This document shows positions 33,066 through 40,458 of a DNA stretch of 40,458 nt, piece after piece. How positions within the stretch are numbered: position 1 is the first letter of the stretch; each line of letters begins with the position of its first letter. Source of the stretch: Syncephalastrum monosporum B8922 (taxonomy: Eukaryota; Mucoromycota; Mucoromycetes; Mucorales; Syncephalastraceae); contig JNEN01000761.1 in NCBI GenBank assembly GCA_000697355.1, positions 1 through 40,458 of the forward strand. The letters are read 5' to 3'. Both the position numbers and the translations under genes were made by a program. The notes under the pieces are model-generated. The model worked only from the letters and a program-made list of their open reading frames with translations. It had not been told where the DNA came from and searched no databases.

Positions 33066-34737
33066 ATGACCGACGCTCCTATCACAAACGGTCCCCCTCA
33101 GCTGCCCGCTGGAGTCAAGAAGCCCAACGAGGACGAGTACAAGAACGTCCTGGCTGAAATCAACGCCAACATTGAGAAGTACAAGAAGCAGCAGGTAAGC
33201 CATCATCCTTTTTGCTCCCCCATCCGGCGCCGTGCCCTCCCACTTTAGCACATCACGCACTCATTCGTACCTCTAGGATGCCGTCAAAGAGAAAATCAAC
33301 AAACTGCCTGGCAAGGGTGACAACTCGCGCCGTGATCAGTTGCGTGATCAGCTTGCGGTTTTGCGCGAGAAGCAGGCTGAGATCAAGAAGGGCAAGCAGG
33401 AGGTCTATGAGCAGCTTGACGCGCTCAATGAATCCATTCGTAGCAAGGTGATTTTTCTTGTTTATTGCACTATTTATCACTATCGTCCTGGATGTCTGTT
33501 AAGCTGACTTATACTCTTTGCTTTTCTTATTAGGTCTACAACCTCAAGTCCTTCAAGCAAAAGGTGCCTTTTGACAGTGTCGAGGAGACGGATGCTCGCA
33601 TCAAGTAAGTATCCACTTTTATCGATTGGATCGGCTTGTTTCTCTGTGTCTTACGTGTGACTTAGTGAGCTGGAGTCCAAGATCGAGGCTGGCGGTCTTC
33701 GCATCGTCGAGGAAAAGAAAATGATCCAGGAGGTCAACACGCTGAAGCGCAACCGCCACCTTGTCGAGGGTCTTGATGCCCAGCAGGCTGCTATCGATAA
33801 GGAGCGTGAGATCTACAACAACCTGCGCAAACAGGTCGACAACGAGGAGTCCAAGAAGCTGAGCCAGCAGTACGAGGAGGCTCAGGCTGAGCTCCGCACC
33901 ATTTACGACGACAGCTCCAAGGCACGCGATGCTCGCAACAAGCTGTACGATGAACGGACACGCCTGAAGAAGTGCCTTGACGAGGAGTACAACAAACTGC
34001 GTGCCACGCGCGATGAGCACCGCAAGGCCAACGACGCGTACTATACCTTCCTGCGCCAGCTGCAAGCCTACAAGCGCGAGCAAGAAAAGCTGCGCAAGCA
34101 GCAGCAGGAGCAGGAGAAACGCCAAGAGGCTGCCCAAAAGGAACTCGAGCTCGCGTCGCTGCCCGCCTTTGAGCACGAGATTATGCTCTGCGACAACCTC
34201 GCCAACTTTTTGCAAGGCTTCCTTCCCCGCGAGGAGTCGAACCCCAACTCGCCTGCTGTCTCGACCCCAGTCAGCGAGACCACCAACGCCCCTGAGGGTG
34301 TCGCGCTCAAGAGCAAGTCCGAGCGCAGCGAGGACGAGTTCTACTTTATGGGCGGTGGCAAGAAGAAGGCTGGTAAGGCCAACAAGCAAGACAAAGAGAA
34401 GAAGACGGATACTCTCAAGCTGCCCCTGGCTACCATGGAAGGCTTCTTCGAAGTCAAGGTGACGGTTCCTACCAAGATCTCCGATATACCATCTACCTTG
34501 GAGAAGCTTAAGGAACGCAAGGAGAAGTATCTGGCGGAACAGCCCAAGGTCACAGAGGAGAACAAGAAGAAGGCTGAGGCCAAGATTGCTGCTATGCTCA
34601 AGAAGGCCGAGGACGAGAAGAAGTTTGAGAATGCACCCGAGAAGAACGGTGATGAGCAAGAGGCATCACCGGCAACGGACGCACCGGCATCCGCACCCGC
34701 ACCAGCAGCTGCCACAGCTGTCGCCTCTGACGAGTAA
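33066..34737 (+). CDS. BFR1: BFR1-like polysome/mRNP coiled-coil protein, 480 aa
   Basis: Four exons: 33066-33194, 33277-33447, 33534-33604 and 33666-34737, with introns of 82, 86 and 61 bp. Almost the whole chain is charged coiled coil: NEDEYKNVLAEINANIEKYK, then LRDQLAVLREKQAEIKKGKQ, then NTLKRNRHLVEGLDAQQAAI. BFR1 family features are the middle GFLPREE region after MLCDNLANFLQ, a Lys-rich GGGKKKAGKANKQDKEKK patch, and LPLATMEGFFEVKV. The tail is Ala/Pro-rich. Yeast Bfr1 associates with polysomes and mRNPs at the ER, and its loss gives secretion and nuclear-segregation defects. Codon use is strongly biased (GAG, AAG, CGC), suggesting high expression. Confidence 0.9.
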
Positions 34738-34994
34738 TCGTAGTAGTCTTTTTTCACGATTCTACTGTTGTTCTTTCTTTTCTTGTCTCTTTTATTCTCC
34801 TACCTTTTTCCCATGATGTTTTAAAAAAATGAGTGCATGTCACTCTATAGACACAACACAAAGAATCTCAAAATAAGAAAAGCATCTGATTCAATCCTCA
34901 TCAAGCACAGAAAACACAAAAATATTATTATAAAAGATTGGTGGTGGTGTAGGCTTTTATTGGACATCAAGTAATGCTTTCCAAAAGGACGGAT

Positions 34995-35570
34995 TTACTC
35001 CTCATCCTCCTCATCGCCGGCGCCACCCTCGGCAGCACGCGCACGCTTTCTCTTGACGCGACCAGCACGGCCACCGCCATAGGGCGAGGTCAGGGCAAAG
35101 TCAATGTGCTTCTGAGACTCGAGACGGACAACAAACGAGGGGATGTTGACGATCTGCTTGCCAACGCGGATGTGGCGCTGGCGGATCAGGACACGAGCGT
35201 GGTGGATGGACTTGGCCAGACCGAGCTTGAAGACCTGGGTCTGGAGACGGCGCTCCAAGAAGTCCTCGATCTTGAGACCCAGGACGTAATCGAGCTTCAT
35301 GTGGTTCTCGTCGAGCACACCAATGCGGACCAGACGACGGATCAGGGCGTTACCCTCGAACAGACGCTTGGGATCCTTCTCGTCAAGGGTGAGCAGCTCA
35401 CGGGCAGCACGACGGATCTTGGACAGGGTGAGACCGACGCGCCACACCTCCTTCTTGTTCTTGAGACCGTACTCGCCAATGAGCTTCAGCTCCTGGTCGA
35501 GACGGGCCGACTCGTAGGGGCGCTTGGGGACCTTGTAGGTCTTGGAGTAATTGCGAGGAGCACCAGCCAT
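34995..35570 (-). CDS. RPS9: 40S ribosomal protein uS4 (RPS9), 191 aa
   Basis: Single exon starting at ATG 35570 ([20 protein letters not shown]). It is a full-length eukaryotic uS4, typical at about 190 aa, with the S4 RNA-binding domain in [20 protein letters not shown], then [20 protein letters not shown], and an acidic tail GDEEDEE. It binds 18S rRNA in the 40S body and contributes to decoding fidelity. Codon bias is strong, as expected. A 13-base A run at 35642-35654 lies 72 bp upstream and fits the poly(dA:dT) tracts common before ribosomal protein genes. It is convergent with BFR1. Confidence 0.96.
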   Translation of the reverse strand: MAGAPRNYSKTYKVPKRPYESARLDQELKLIGEYGLKNKKEVWRVGLTLSKIRRAARELLTLDEKDPKRLFEGNALIRRLVRIGVLDENHMKLDYVLGLKIEDFLERRLQTQVFKLGLAKSIHHARVLIRQRHIRVGKQIVNIPSFVVRLESQKHIDFALTSPYGGGRAGRVKRKRARAAEGGAGDEEDEE

Positions 35571-35817
35571 GTTAAGGTAAGAGGAGGAAAAAAATGTCTA
35601 CCTTGACAACGTCAAATTTTGTGTCCCGAGCCAAGCCTCCCAAAAAAAAAAAAATTGAGAGGCCATTTTAATCCAGGCACGCTTTCACCTAATTTGGTAT
35701 GCATTGCCCGCCTCCAGCATACAGTGTATGTGTGCAGTGTGCAAGAGATCATCGATCTCTCGCGTAAGGCCTATACATCCGTTGAAGCCGATCCACCCTG
35801 GCAAATACATTCGACAG

Positions 35818-36945
35818 CTATCTTTTGCTATTTTTATTATATTCTGACATCTTCTCTTTTTTGCTTTGATAATCTTCCATCGCACGACGCTGCTGCACGG
35901 GCGTATAGCGCTTTGTCGTCCAAAGAGATCGCCCGGCTCCCAACACGATATTGTACCCGTCCTTGTTCTTGTCTGCATGGCTGGGTTGTACAGACGCCAA
36001 GCACGCGCGCGCAACCCAAGCGTGCGTGTCCTGCTCGCTACAGTAGGACTCCCAATGCTGGAACAAGCGTTGTGGCTGTCGTGCTGCCTGCCATACTAAA
36101 GGCGGGTCGTATTCACAGGAGTGCAAGACGAGCGGTCGTGGGTCTGCCAGCGGATAGTCGCGTTTCAGCTTGGCGTCCAATAATTCACGTACTATGGAAG
36201 GCGGTTCGAAGCCCTGGCCGACCAAGAAAAGGATGGACATCATGCAGCGCACCTGATGCCACAGAAAAGACGGGGCTTTGATTTCGACATGGTCGGGCCG
36301 CACGTGTATTGCTGTGACGGACCGGATGTAGTGCTTAGGCTGGGGACTGTAGCGGCAAAAGGCTGAGAAGTCGTGTTTGCCGAGAAACAAATCAGCCGCA
36401 CGTTGCATTTGAACAACGTCAAGGCTGCGTGCCGTGATGGGATCGAGATAATAGTGGTAAGTGCGCGACTTGCAGTCCAGACGGGCATCAAAGCTAGACA
36501 ATACGGGCGCCCATGCCACCAGTCGAACTGTGTCCGGCAAAAGCCGATTTAACGCGTCGAGGTAAGGCACATTGGACTGCATATCGAGAGCGATCACCTG
36601 TCCAACACCGCTCACGCCAGTGTCGGTCCTTCCTGCCAGTGAAAACGTGTCTGGGTCGTGGCCGAGTCTCGCCTCGCGCAGCGCTTCAAGTATCCGCCCC
36701 TGCACGGTCGGGAACTGCTCTTCATTGGCGTGGCGAGCGAAGCCATAGAAGCGCCATCCCACATACGCTACCTTGATTGCGATGCGTTGCAGTGGCTTGC
36801 TCTTCTTTGCTGATCGAGGACGCAAAGATGGCGGCTGCGCGGGTGGGTTTGTGACAGTAGCAGCGGCTAACTGAGTTTCTAAAGAGGCGATCCTATTGCG
36901 TAGCTCCCGGTGAGTCTGACACCATCCTAGCAAACGACGCCACAT
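35818..36945 (-). CDS. PUS3: tRNA pseudouridine(38/39) synthase PUS3/DEG1, 375 aa
   Basis: Single exon. The frame extends upstream to a TTG, so the first ATG at 36945 (MWRRLLGWCQTHRELRNRIA) is used. It is a TruA-family enzyme that isomerises U38/U39 in the tRNA anticodon stem. Visible motifs are KVAYVGWRFYGFARHANEEQ, the catalytic loop LAGRTDTGVSGVGQ (Asp108), FDARLDCKSRTYHYYL, KHDFSAFCRYSPQPKHYIR and FLWHQVRCMMSILFLVGQG. An N-terminal coiled coil, typical of Deg1/Pus3, precedes a basic linker. The length is slightly below yeast Deg1 (442 aa). A Lys-rich tail ends the protein. Confidence 0.93.
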   Translation of the reverse strand: MWRRLLGWCQTHRELRNRIASLETQLAAATVTNPPAQPPSLRPRSAKKSKPLQRIAIKVAYVGWRFYGFARHANEEQFPTVQGRILEALREARLGHDPDTFSLAGRTDTGVSGVGQVIALDMQSNVPYLDALNRLLPDTVRLVAWAPVLSSFDARLDCKSRTYHYYLDPITARSLDVVQMQRAADLFLGKHDFSAFCRYSPQPKHYIRSVTAIHVRPDHVEIKAPSFLWHQVRCMMSILFLVGQGFEPPSIVRELLDAKLKRDYPLADPRPLVLHSCEYDPPLVWQAARQPQRLFQHWESYCSEQDTHAWVARACLASVQPSHADKNKDGYNIVLGAGRSLWTTKRYTPVQQRRAMEDYQSKKEKMSEYNKNSKR

Positions 36946-37083
36946 CAACAAAAAACACGCATCTTCAGACCGGGCTGGAATCAAAAAAAAATAGTCTTCT
37001 TATTTGAAGAGGGGATAATAAACATGCATGATTACACAAACAAAAGAAAAGCTACAAATGTACTACAGAGTAGATAGACGTGC

Positions 37084-39240
37084 TTAGAACACAATGGCAG
37101 CCAGGATGACGGGCGCCGCCAGAACACAGCTCAGAGGCTTGGCGAACATCTGGGCGGCAGAGACCTCGCCTGCAGTAGAAGAAGAAGCGCCCAAACTGGA
37201 AGAGGCGGAAGCATCCGCACCGCCAATGGAAGAGGATACACCACCTAGCGAAGATGAAGAGGCAGAGGCGCCATAGACGTTCGAGGAAGAAGCAGACGCA
37301 CCATAGGCATCCGAAGAAGAGGCGGAGGGGAATGCACCAGCAGCGTCACTCGAGGAAGCATCCGTGGCTGCGGCTCCCGAGGCCCAGGCATCCGAGGCAG
37401 ATGCGTCACTAGACGAGGCATCAGAAGCGTCAGCGGGTGTAGCAGCATCTGAAGACGAAGCATCCGAAGATGACGCGTCAGAAGCATCAGCGGGTGTGGC
37501 AGCATCTGAAGACGAAGCATCCGAAGATGACGCGTCAGAAGCATCAGCGGTTGAAGCAGCATCTGAAGACGAAGCATCCGAGGCCGAAGCATCCGAAGAT
37601 GAAGCGTCAGAAGCATCAGCGGGTGAAGCAGCGTCCGAAGATGAAGCATCCGAAGATGACGCGTCAGAAGCATCAGCGGATGAAGCAGTGTCCGAGGACG
37701 AAGCATCCGACGCGTCGGCGGTCGAGGCGGTATCAGTCGAGGAAGCATCTGACGAAGACGAGTCAGAAGAGTCATCAGAGGAAGAAGCAGCGGCCGCACC
37801 GGAGTCAGACGAAGATGAGTCGTCCGAGGAATCATCAGAGGAGGAAGCAGCGGCCGCACCAGAGTCAGAAGAAGAGTCATCAGCGTCATCCGAGGGATCA
37901 TCCGAGGTAGAAGGAGCATCATCAGAGGATGAGTCGTCCGAGGAATCATCAGAGGAGGAAGCAGCAGCCGCACCAGAGTCAGATGAAGAAGAGTCATCAG
38001 CGTCGTCCGAGGTATCATCCGAGGAAGAAGGAGCATCATCAGAAGATGAGTCGTCCGAGGAATCATCAGAGGAGGAAGCAGCAGCCGCACCAGAGTCAGA
38101 TGAAGAAGAGTCATCAGCGTCGTCCGAGGTATCATCCGAGGAAGAAGGAGCATCATCAGAAGATGAGTCGTCCGAGGAATCATCAGAGGAGGAAGCAGCA
38201 GCCGCACCAGAGTCAGATGAAGAAGAGTCATCAGCGTCGTCCGAGGTATCATCCGAGGAAGAAGGAGCATCATCAGAAGATGAGTCGTCCGAGGAATCAT
38301 CAGAGGAGGAAGCAGCAGCCGCACCAGAGTCAGATGAAGAAGAGTCATCAGCGTCGTCCGAGGTATCATCCGAGGAAGAAGGAGCATCATCAGAAGATGA
38401 GTCGTCCGAGGAATCATCAGAGGAGGAAGCAGCAGCCGCACCAGAGTCAGATGAAGAAGAGTCATCAGCGTCGTCCGAGGGATCATCCGAGGAAGAAGGA
38501 GCATCATCAGAAGATGAGTCGTCCGAGGAGTCATCAGAAGAAGAAGCGGAAGCATCTTGATCATGGCTATCATCGTTTTTGTCCTGGTCATAGTCCTGGC
38601 TGTTGCCCTGGTCATCGTCCTGGCTATTGCCCTGGTCATCGTCCTGGCTGTCGTCCTGGTTGTCGTCCTGGTTGTCATCCTGGCTGTCACCCTTGTCATC
38701 GTCCTTGTCATCAGTATTGTCGTCGTCCTGGCTGTCGCCCTTGTCATCGCTCTTGTCATCAGTATTGTCGTCATCTTTGTCGTGACTGTGACTATGACGC
38801 TTAGAGGGAGGCGCACTAGCCTGTTGGGCATTGCTGCCGGCAGCAGTGATAGTGATACCGCCAATGTAAGCCACGTTGGGGCTCTGGCCGATGGCTAGAG
38901 CATAATCGCTACCAGGCTGAGCATCAGCAGGCACTGTAACCTGGGTCTGACCCTTTTGAGCGTCGACGTTTTGAGCGATTGTTGCAACGGGCTGAAGGGC
39001 AGTTGCCGGACCCTTCTTGAGATCAATATTGAAGGTGGTCACGCCAGGCTGGGGGTTGATCCATGCGACGTTTTGCTGGGAACCAGCCGGCCATTGGGCG
39101 CCGCCCACAGGTGCAGTGATGGAGACAGGCCCGGTCTGACCGCCTTGCTGGCTACCGCCCGATGGCTGACCTTGGGGAGCACCCGATAAGGGCGTGGCGA
39201 GAAGAGCCACCATGGAGACAAGCAACGAGGCGACTTTCAT
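37084..39240 (-). CDS. Ser/Asp-rich GPI-anchored wall protein, KRE9/KNH-type domain, 718 aa
   Basis: Single exon. The open frame begins upstream with TTG; the ATG at 39240 starts a clear signal peptide (MKVASLLVSMVALLATPLSG). Residues about 40-125 match a Kre9/KNH1-type Ig-like N-terminal domain (VSITAPVGGAQWPAGSQQNV, then SDYALAIGQSPNVAYIGGIT). Next come a His/Asp/Lys-rich stretch of SQDDDNQDD-like units, then six near-identical 39-residue Ser/Asp repeats with an Ala4 spacer plus partial ones, then SDASSSDA and YGASASSS repeats. The C-terminus is a hydrophobic GPI signal (PLSCVLAAPVILAAIVF) after STAGEVS. It is probably cell-surface, heavily O-mannosylated and strongly acidic, so metal or cation binding is possible. 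A TATA box lies about 90 bp upstream. Confidence 0.8.
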   Translation of the reverse strand: MKVASLLVSMVALLATPLSGAPQGQPSGGSQQGGQTGPVSITAPVGGAQWPAGSQQNVAWINPQPGVTTFNIDLKKGPATALQPVATIAQNVDAQKGQTQVTVPADAQPGSDYALAIGQSPNVAYIGGITITAAGSNAQQASAPPSKRHSHSHDKDDDNTDDKSDDKGDSQDDDNTDDKDDDKGDSQDDNQDDNQDDSQDDDQGNSQDDDQGNSQDYDQDKNDDSHDQDASASSSDDSSDDSSSDDAPSSSDDPSDDADDSSSSDSGAAAASSSDDSSDDSSSDDAPSSSDDTSDDADDSSSSDSGAAAASSSDDSSDDSSSDDAPSSSDDTSDDADDSSSSDSGAAAASSSDDSSDDSSSDDAPSSSDDTSDDADDSSSSDSGAAAASSSDDSSDDSSSDDAPSSSDDTSDDADDSSSSDSGAAAASSSDDSSDDSSSDDAPSTSDDPSDDADDSSSDSGAAAASSSDDSSDDSSSSDSGAAAASSSDDSSDSSSSDASSTDTASTADASDASSSDTASSADASDASSSDASSSDAASPADASDASSSDASASDASSSDAASTADASDASSSDASSSDAATPADASDASSSDASSSDAATPADASDASSSDASASDAWASGAAATDASSSDAAGAFPSASSSDAYGASASSSNVYGASASSSSLGGVSSSIGGADASASSSLGASSSTAGEVSAAQMFAKPLSCVLAAPVILAAIVF
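37745..38550 (-). repeat. 117-bp in-frame tandem repeats of the wall-protein gene
   Basis: Six copies of a unit of 117 bp (39 codons; the sixth is one codon shorter), then two truncated units. Four middle copies look almost identical at DNA level, while the outer ones carry Thr/Pro and Ser/Thr variants. The pattern indicates recent unequal exchange or conversion in the centre. Confidence 0.9.
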
Positions 39241-39327
39241 GATGGTAGGTATACAGTACAAGTAATAGTAAGAGAGGAGGACTATTACAGTATGAGTAAT
39301 AAATGTTACTATGGCCAGATACCGTTG

Positions 39328-39336
39328 CTTTATATA
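39328..39336 (-). promoter_or_regulatory. TATA box of the GPI-anchored protein gene
   Basis: TATATAAAG on the minus strand about 90 bp upstream of the ATG, consistent with a regulated surface-protein gene. Confidence 0.6.
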
Positions 39337-39868
39337 TCCCTGGCGCCAAACCGGTACATTAGAACCAACAACAGCGTCTGGCCTTTTTTGTCCGGATCGC
39401 CGTGCTCCGGCTCACCATGTCGATCAGCGTTTGTTTGTATGTTCAGTACTCCACACATAATAATGCATACACACACGACATTTTCAGAGAGCAACCTCAC
39501 AAACAGATCAGCAAACACGTGCTTTTCTTCTAAGGCACCGTCGATCACCGATTCTCCTTTCCATTAATCTTAGGATACAATTTTCTTCTTTTCCATTATT
39601 CAGTCACCCATTACCGTTGATATCCGTTTCATGGTGATGCACGACTTATCCGAGAGAATATGATCCTGTGACAAAAGAACAGGATAAGGTTTAAGGCGCC
39701 AGCCTGGGACTATGGCATGCTATTCTTAGAACTCCTTTTTTGCTTGCGAATTTGTTTTGAATTGAGCGACTGTCATGCATTTGGTGTGAGGTTGTACGTT
39801 TATATGTGGATATGAAGTAAAGCTTTTGCCATAAGGAGGCAAAAACCCAAAATCGTTCTCAAATAAAA

Positions 39869-39897
39869 AAACACGCTAAAGGAAAATTAGCGTGTTT
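39869..39897. repeat. Perfect 11-bp inverted repeat (hairpin)
   Basis: AAACACGCTAA (39869-39879) and TTAGCGTGTTT (39887-39897) enclose the 7-nt loop AGGAAAA. The flanks are A-rich on the left and T-rich on the right, resembling a terminator or a cruciform. No adjacent gene end explains it. Confidence 0.7.
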
Positions 39898-40210
39898 CTT
39901 TTTCTATATCCCTGTGGGTTGGTCTCCTTGTCTCTCTGATTTTTTCTCACTGTATGTAGTGCGGTTGGCTGAGAAGACCCACTCAGAACTATGCGAAATT
40001 TTCGGTTCCCTCGGAAACCAGGAAACTTCTACTTTTTCGTCGCTTTGTCAGTATTTTAACATCAGCGGCTGCCATAGAAGCTCTTTCATCAGGGAACTCA
40101 TACGATAGTGATGTTTGAAGAAAGCCACGTAGAGGAAATAGACATATATGGGGAGGGAGGAAGCTTATGTGTAATTAATATGCATCAATGGATGGCTACA
40201 GGGTGTACAC

Positions 40211-40291
40211 TCACGCGTTATACATTTTGATTTTATTCCTGTGCGCAGCGCGATCAAGCACACGTTTGAGATCAGGGAGGCGCTCTGGATA
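40211..40291 (-). CDS. Possible 3' terminal exon of a gene entering from the right
   Basis: The minus strand reads YPERLPDLKRVLDRAAHR, a strikingly protein-like segment, then NKIKMYNA and TGA at 40213-40211. TAA lies just upstream in frame, so a splice acceptor near CCAG (about 40286) would be required, and the rest of the gene would be beyond the window. No family is recognised and the segment is short. Confidence 0.2.
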   Translation of the reverse strand, partial: YPERLPDLKRVLDRAAHRNKIKMYNA

Positions 40292-40458
40292 TTTTTAGAC
40301 ATAAAAAAAAGCAAAAGAAAGGAAAAAGACAGTCAGTCCATCTGAAAAATACAAGGCCTATAACGCTACAGTATACTATGCTTGTGCGTTCACCATCTAC
40401 ATGCGATAGCGTCTGATTATATTGGGGTAATGATCTACCTTTTACACGGACTTGATCA

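Larger units (their letters stand above)
39241..40458. other. Terminal intergenic region, no firm gene
   Basis: Holds the wall-protein promoter, an 11-bp hairpin at 39869-39897 and AT-rich DNA. A possible terminal exon of a minus-strand gene that begins outside the window is listed at 40211-40291. Nothing else is supported. Confidence 0.45.

Noticed and set aside
33619..34659. 346-codon Leu/Val-rich frame antisense to BFR1
   Set aside because: Complement of Lys/Glu/Gln-rich codons gives Leu-rich text. The plus strand has spliced BFR1 homology.
34974..35606. 210-codon frame antisense to RPS9
   Set aside because: Shadow of a highly codon-biased ribosomal protein gene.
37364..38560. 398-codon Glu/Ser-rich frame on the plus strand, and long frames of 291 and 539 codons over the same place
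   Set aside because: The 117-bp unit is a multiple of three and lacks stops in several frames, so all open together. Only the minus frame has a signal peptide, a folded domain and a GPI signal.
1..40458. CRISPR arrays, insertion sequences, rRNA genes
   Set aside because: None seen. The only regular repeats are coding or promoter repeats, and the genome is eukaryotic.

Overview
The window is nuclear DNA of a filamentous fungus, most likely an early-diverging one (Mucoromycota, perhaps Mucorales). The reasons are many short introns (about 50-130 bp, GT...AG, often GTAAGT donors), fungal marker genes (AUR1 inositol-phosphorylceramide synthase, BFR1, a KRE9/KNH1-type GPI-anchored wall protein) and AT-rich, homopolymer-rich intergenic DNA. 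The phylum is inferred, not shown. All gene models were spliced by hand from frame, splice sites and family motifs.

Layout. 1-1760 is a homopolymer edge and non-coding DNA. Then come a low-complexity hypothetical gene (+), an LEA2-like single-pass membrane protein (-), the nuclear-pore mRNA export factor RAE1/GLE2 (-, five exons) and a SulP sulfate permease with a STAS domain (-, six exons). About 3.2 kb without a recognisable gene follows. Next are a bZIP factor (+), exosome subunit RRP46 (+, five exons), a C2H2 zinc-finger protein (-) and, divergently, an LRRC40-like leucine-rich-repeat protein (+, five exons). A secreted SH3-CHAP protein of bacteriolytic-enzyme type (-) closes that cluster.

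18.9-25.1 kb is a gene-poor accessory stretch. It holds a decayed small secreted ORF, a TATA-driven locus that looks like an unassigned structured ncRNA of about 320 nt, tandem CCAAT/CRE promoter repeats, and a spliced transcript with only a 22-codon ORF. From 25.3 kb the window is dense again: CCZ1 (+, seven exons), a tail-anchored NUDIX hydrolase (+, five exons), AUR1 (-), a single-pass membrane protein (-), BFR1 (+, four exons), ribosomal protein uS4/RPS9 (-), tRNA pseudouridine synthase PUS3/DEG1 (-) and a 718-residue Ser/Asp-rich GPI-anchored protein with 39-residue tandem repeats (-).

The genes are mostly unrelated housekeeping functions (mRNA export, exosome, translation, tRNA modification, sphingolipid synthesis, vacuole fusion, sulfate uptake). 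No operon-like functional cluster is visible. The parts most likely to be new are the structured RNA locus, the neighbouring repeat promoter with its micro-ORF transcript, and the CHAP protein.
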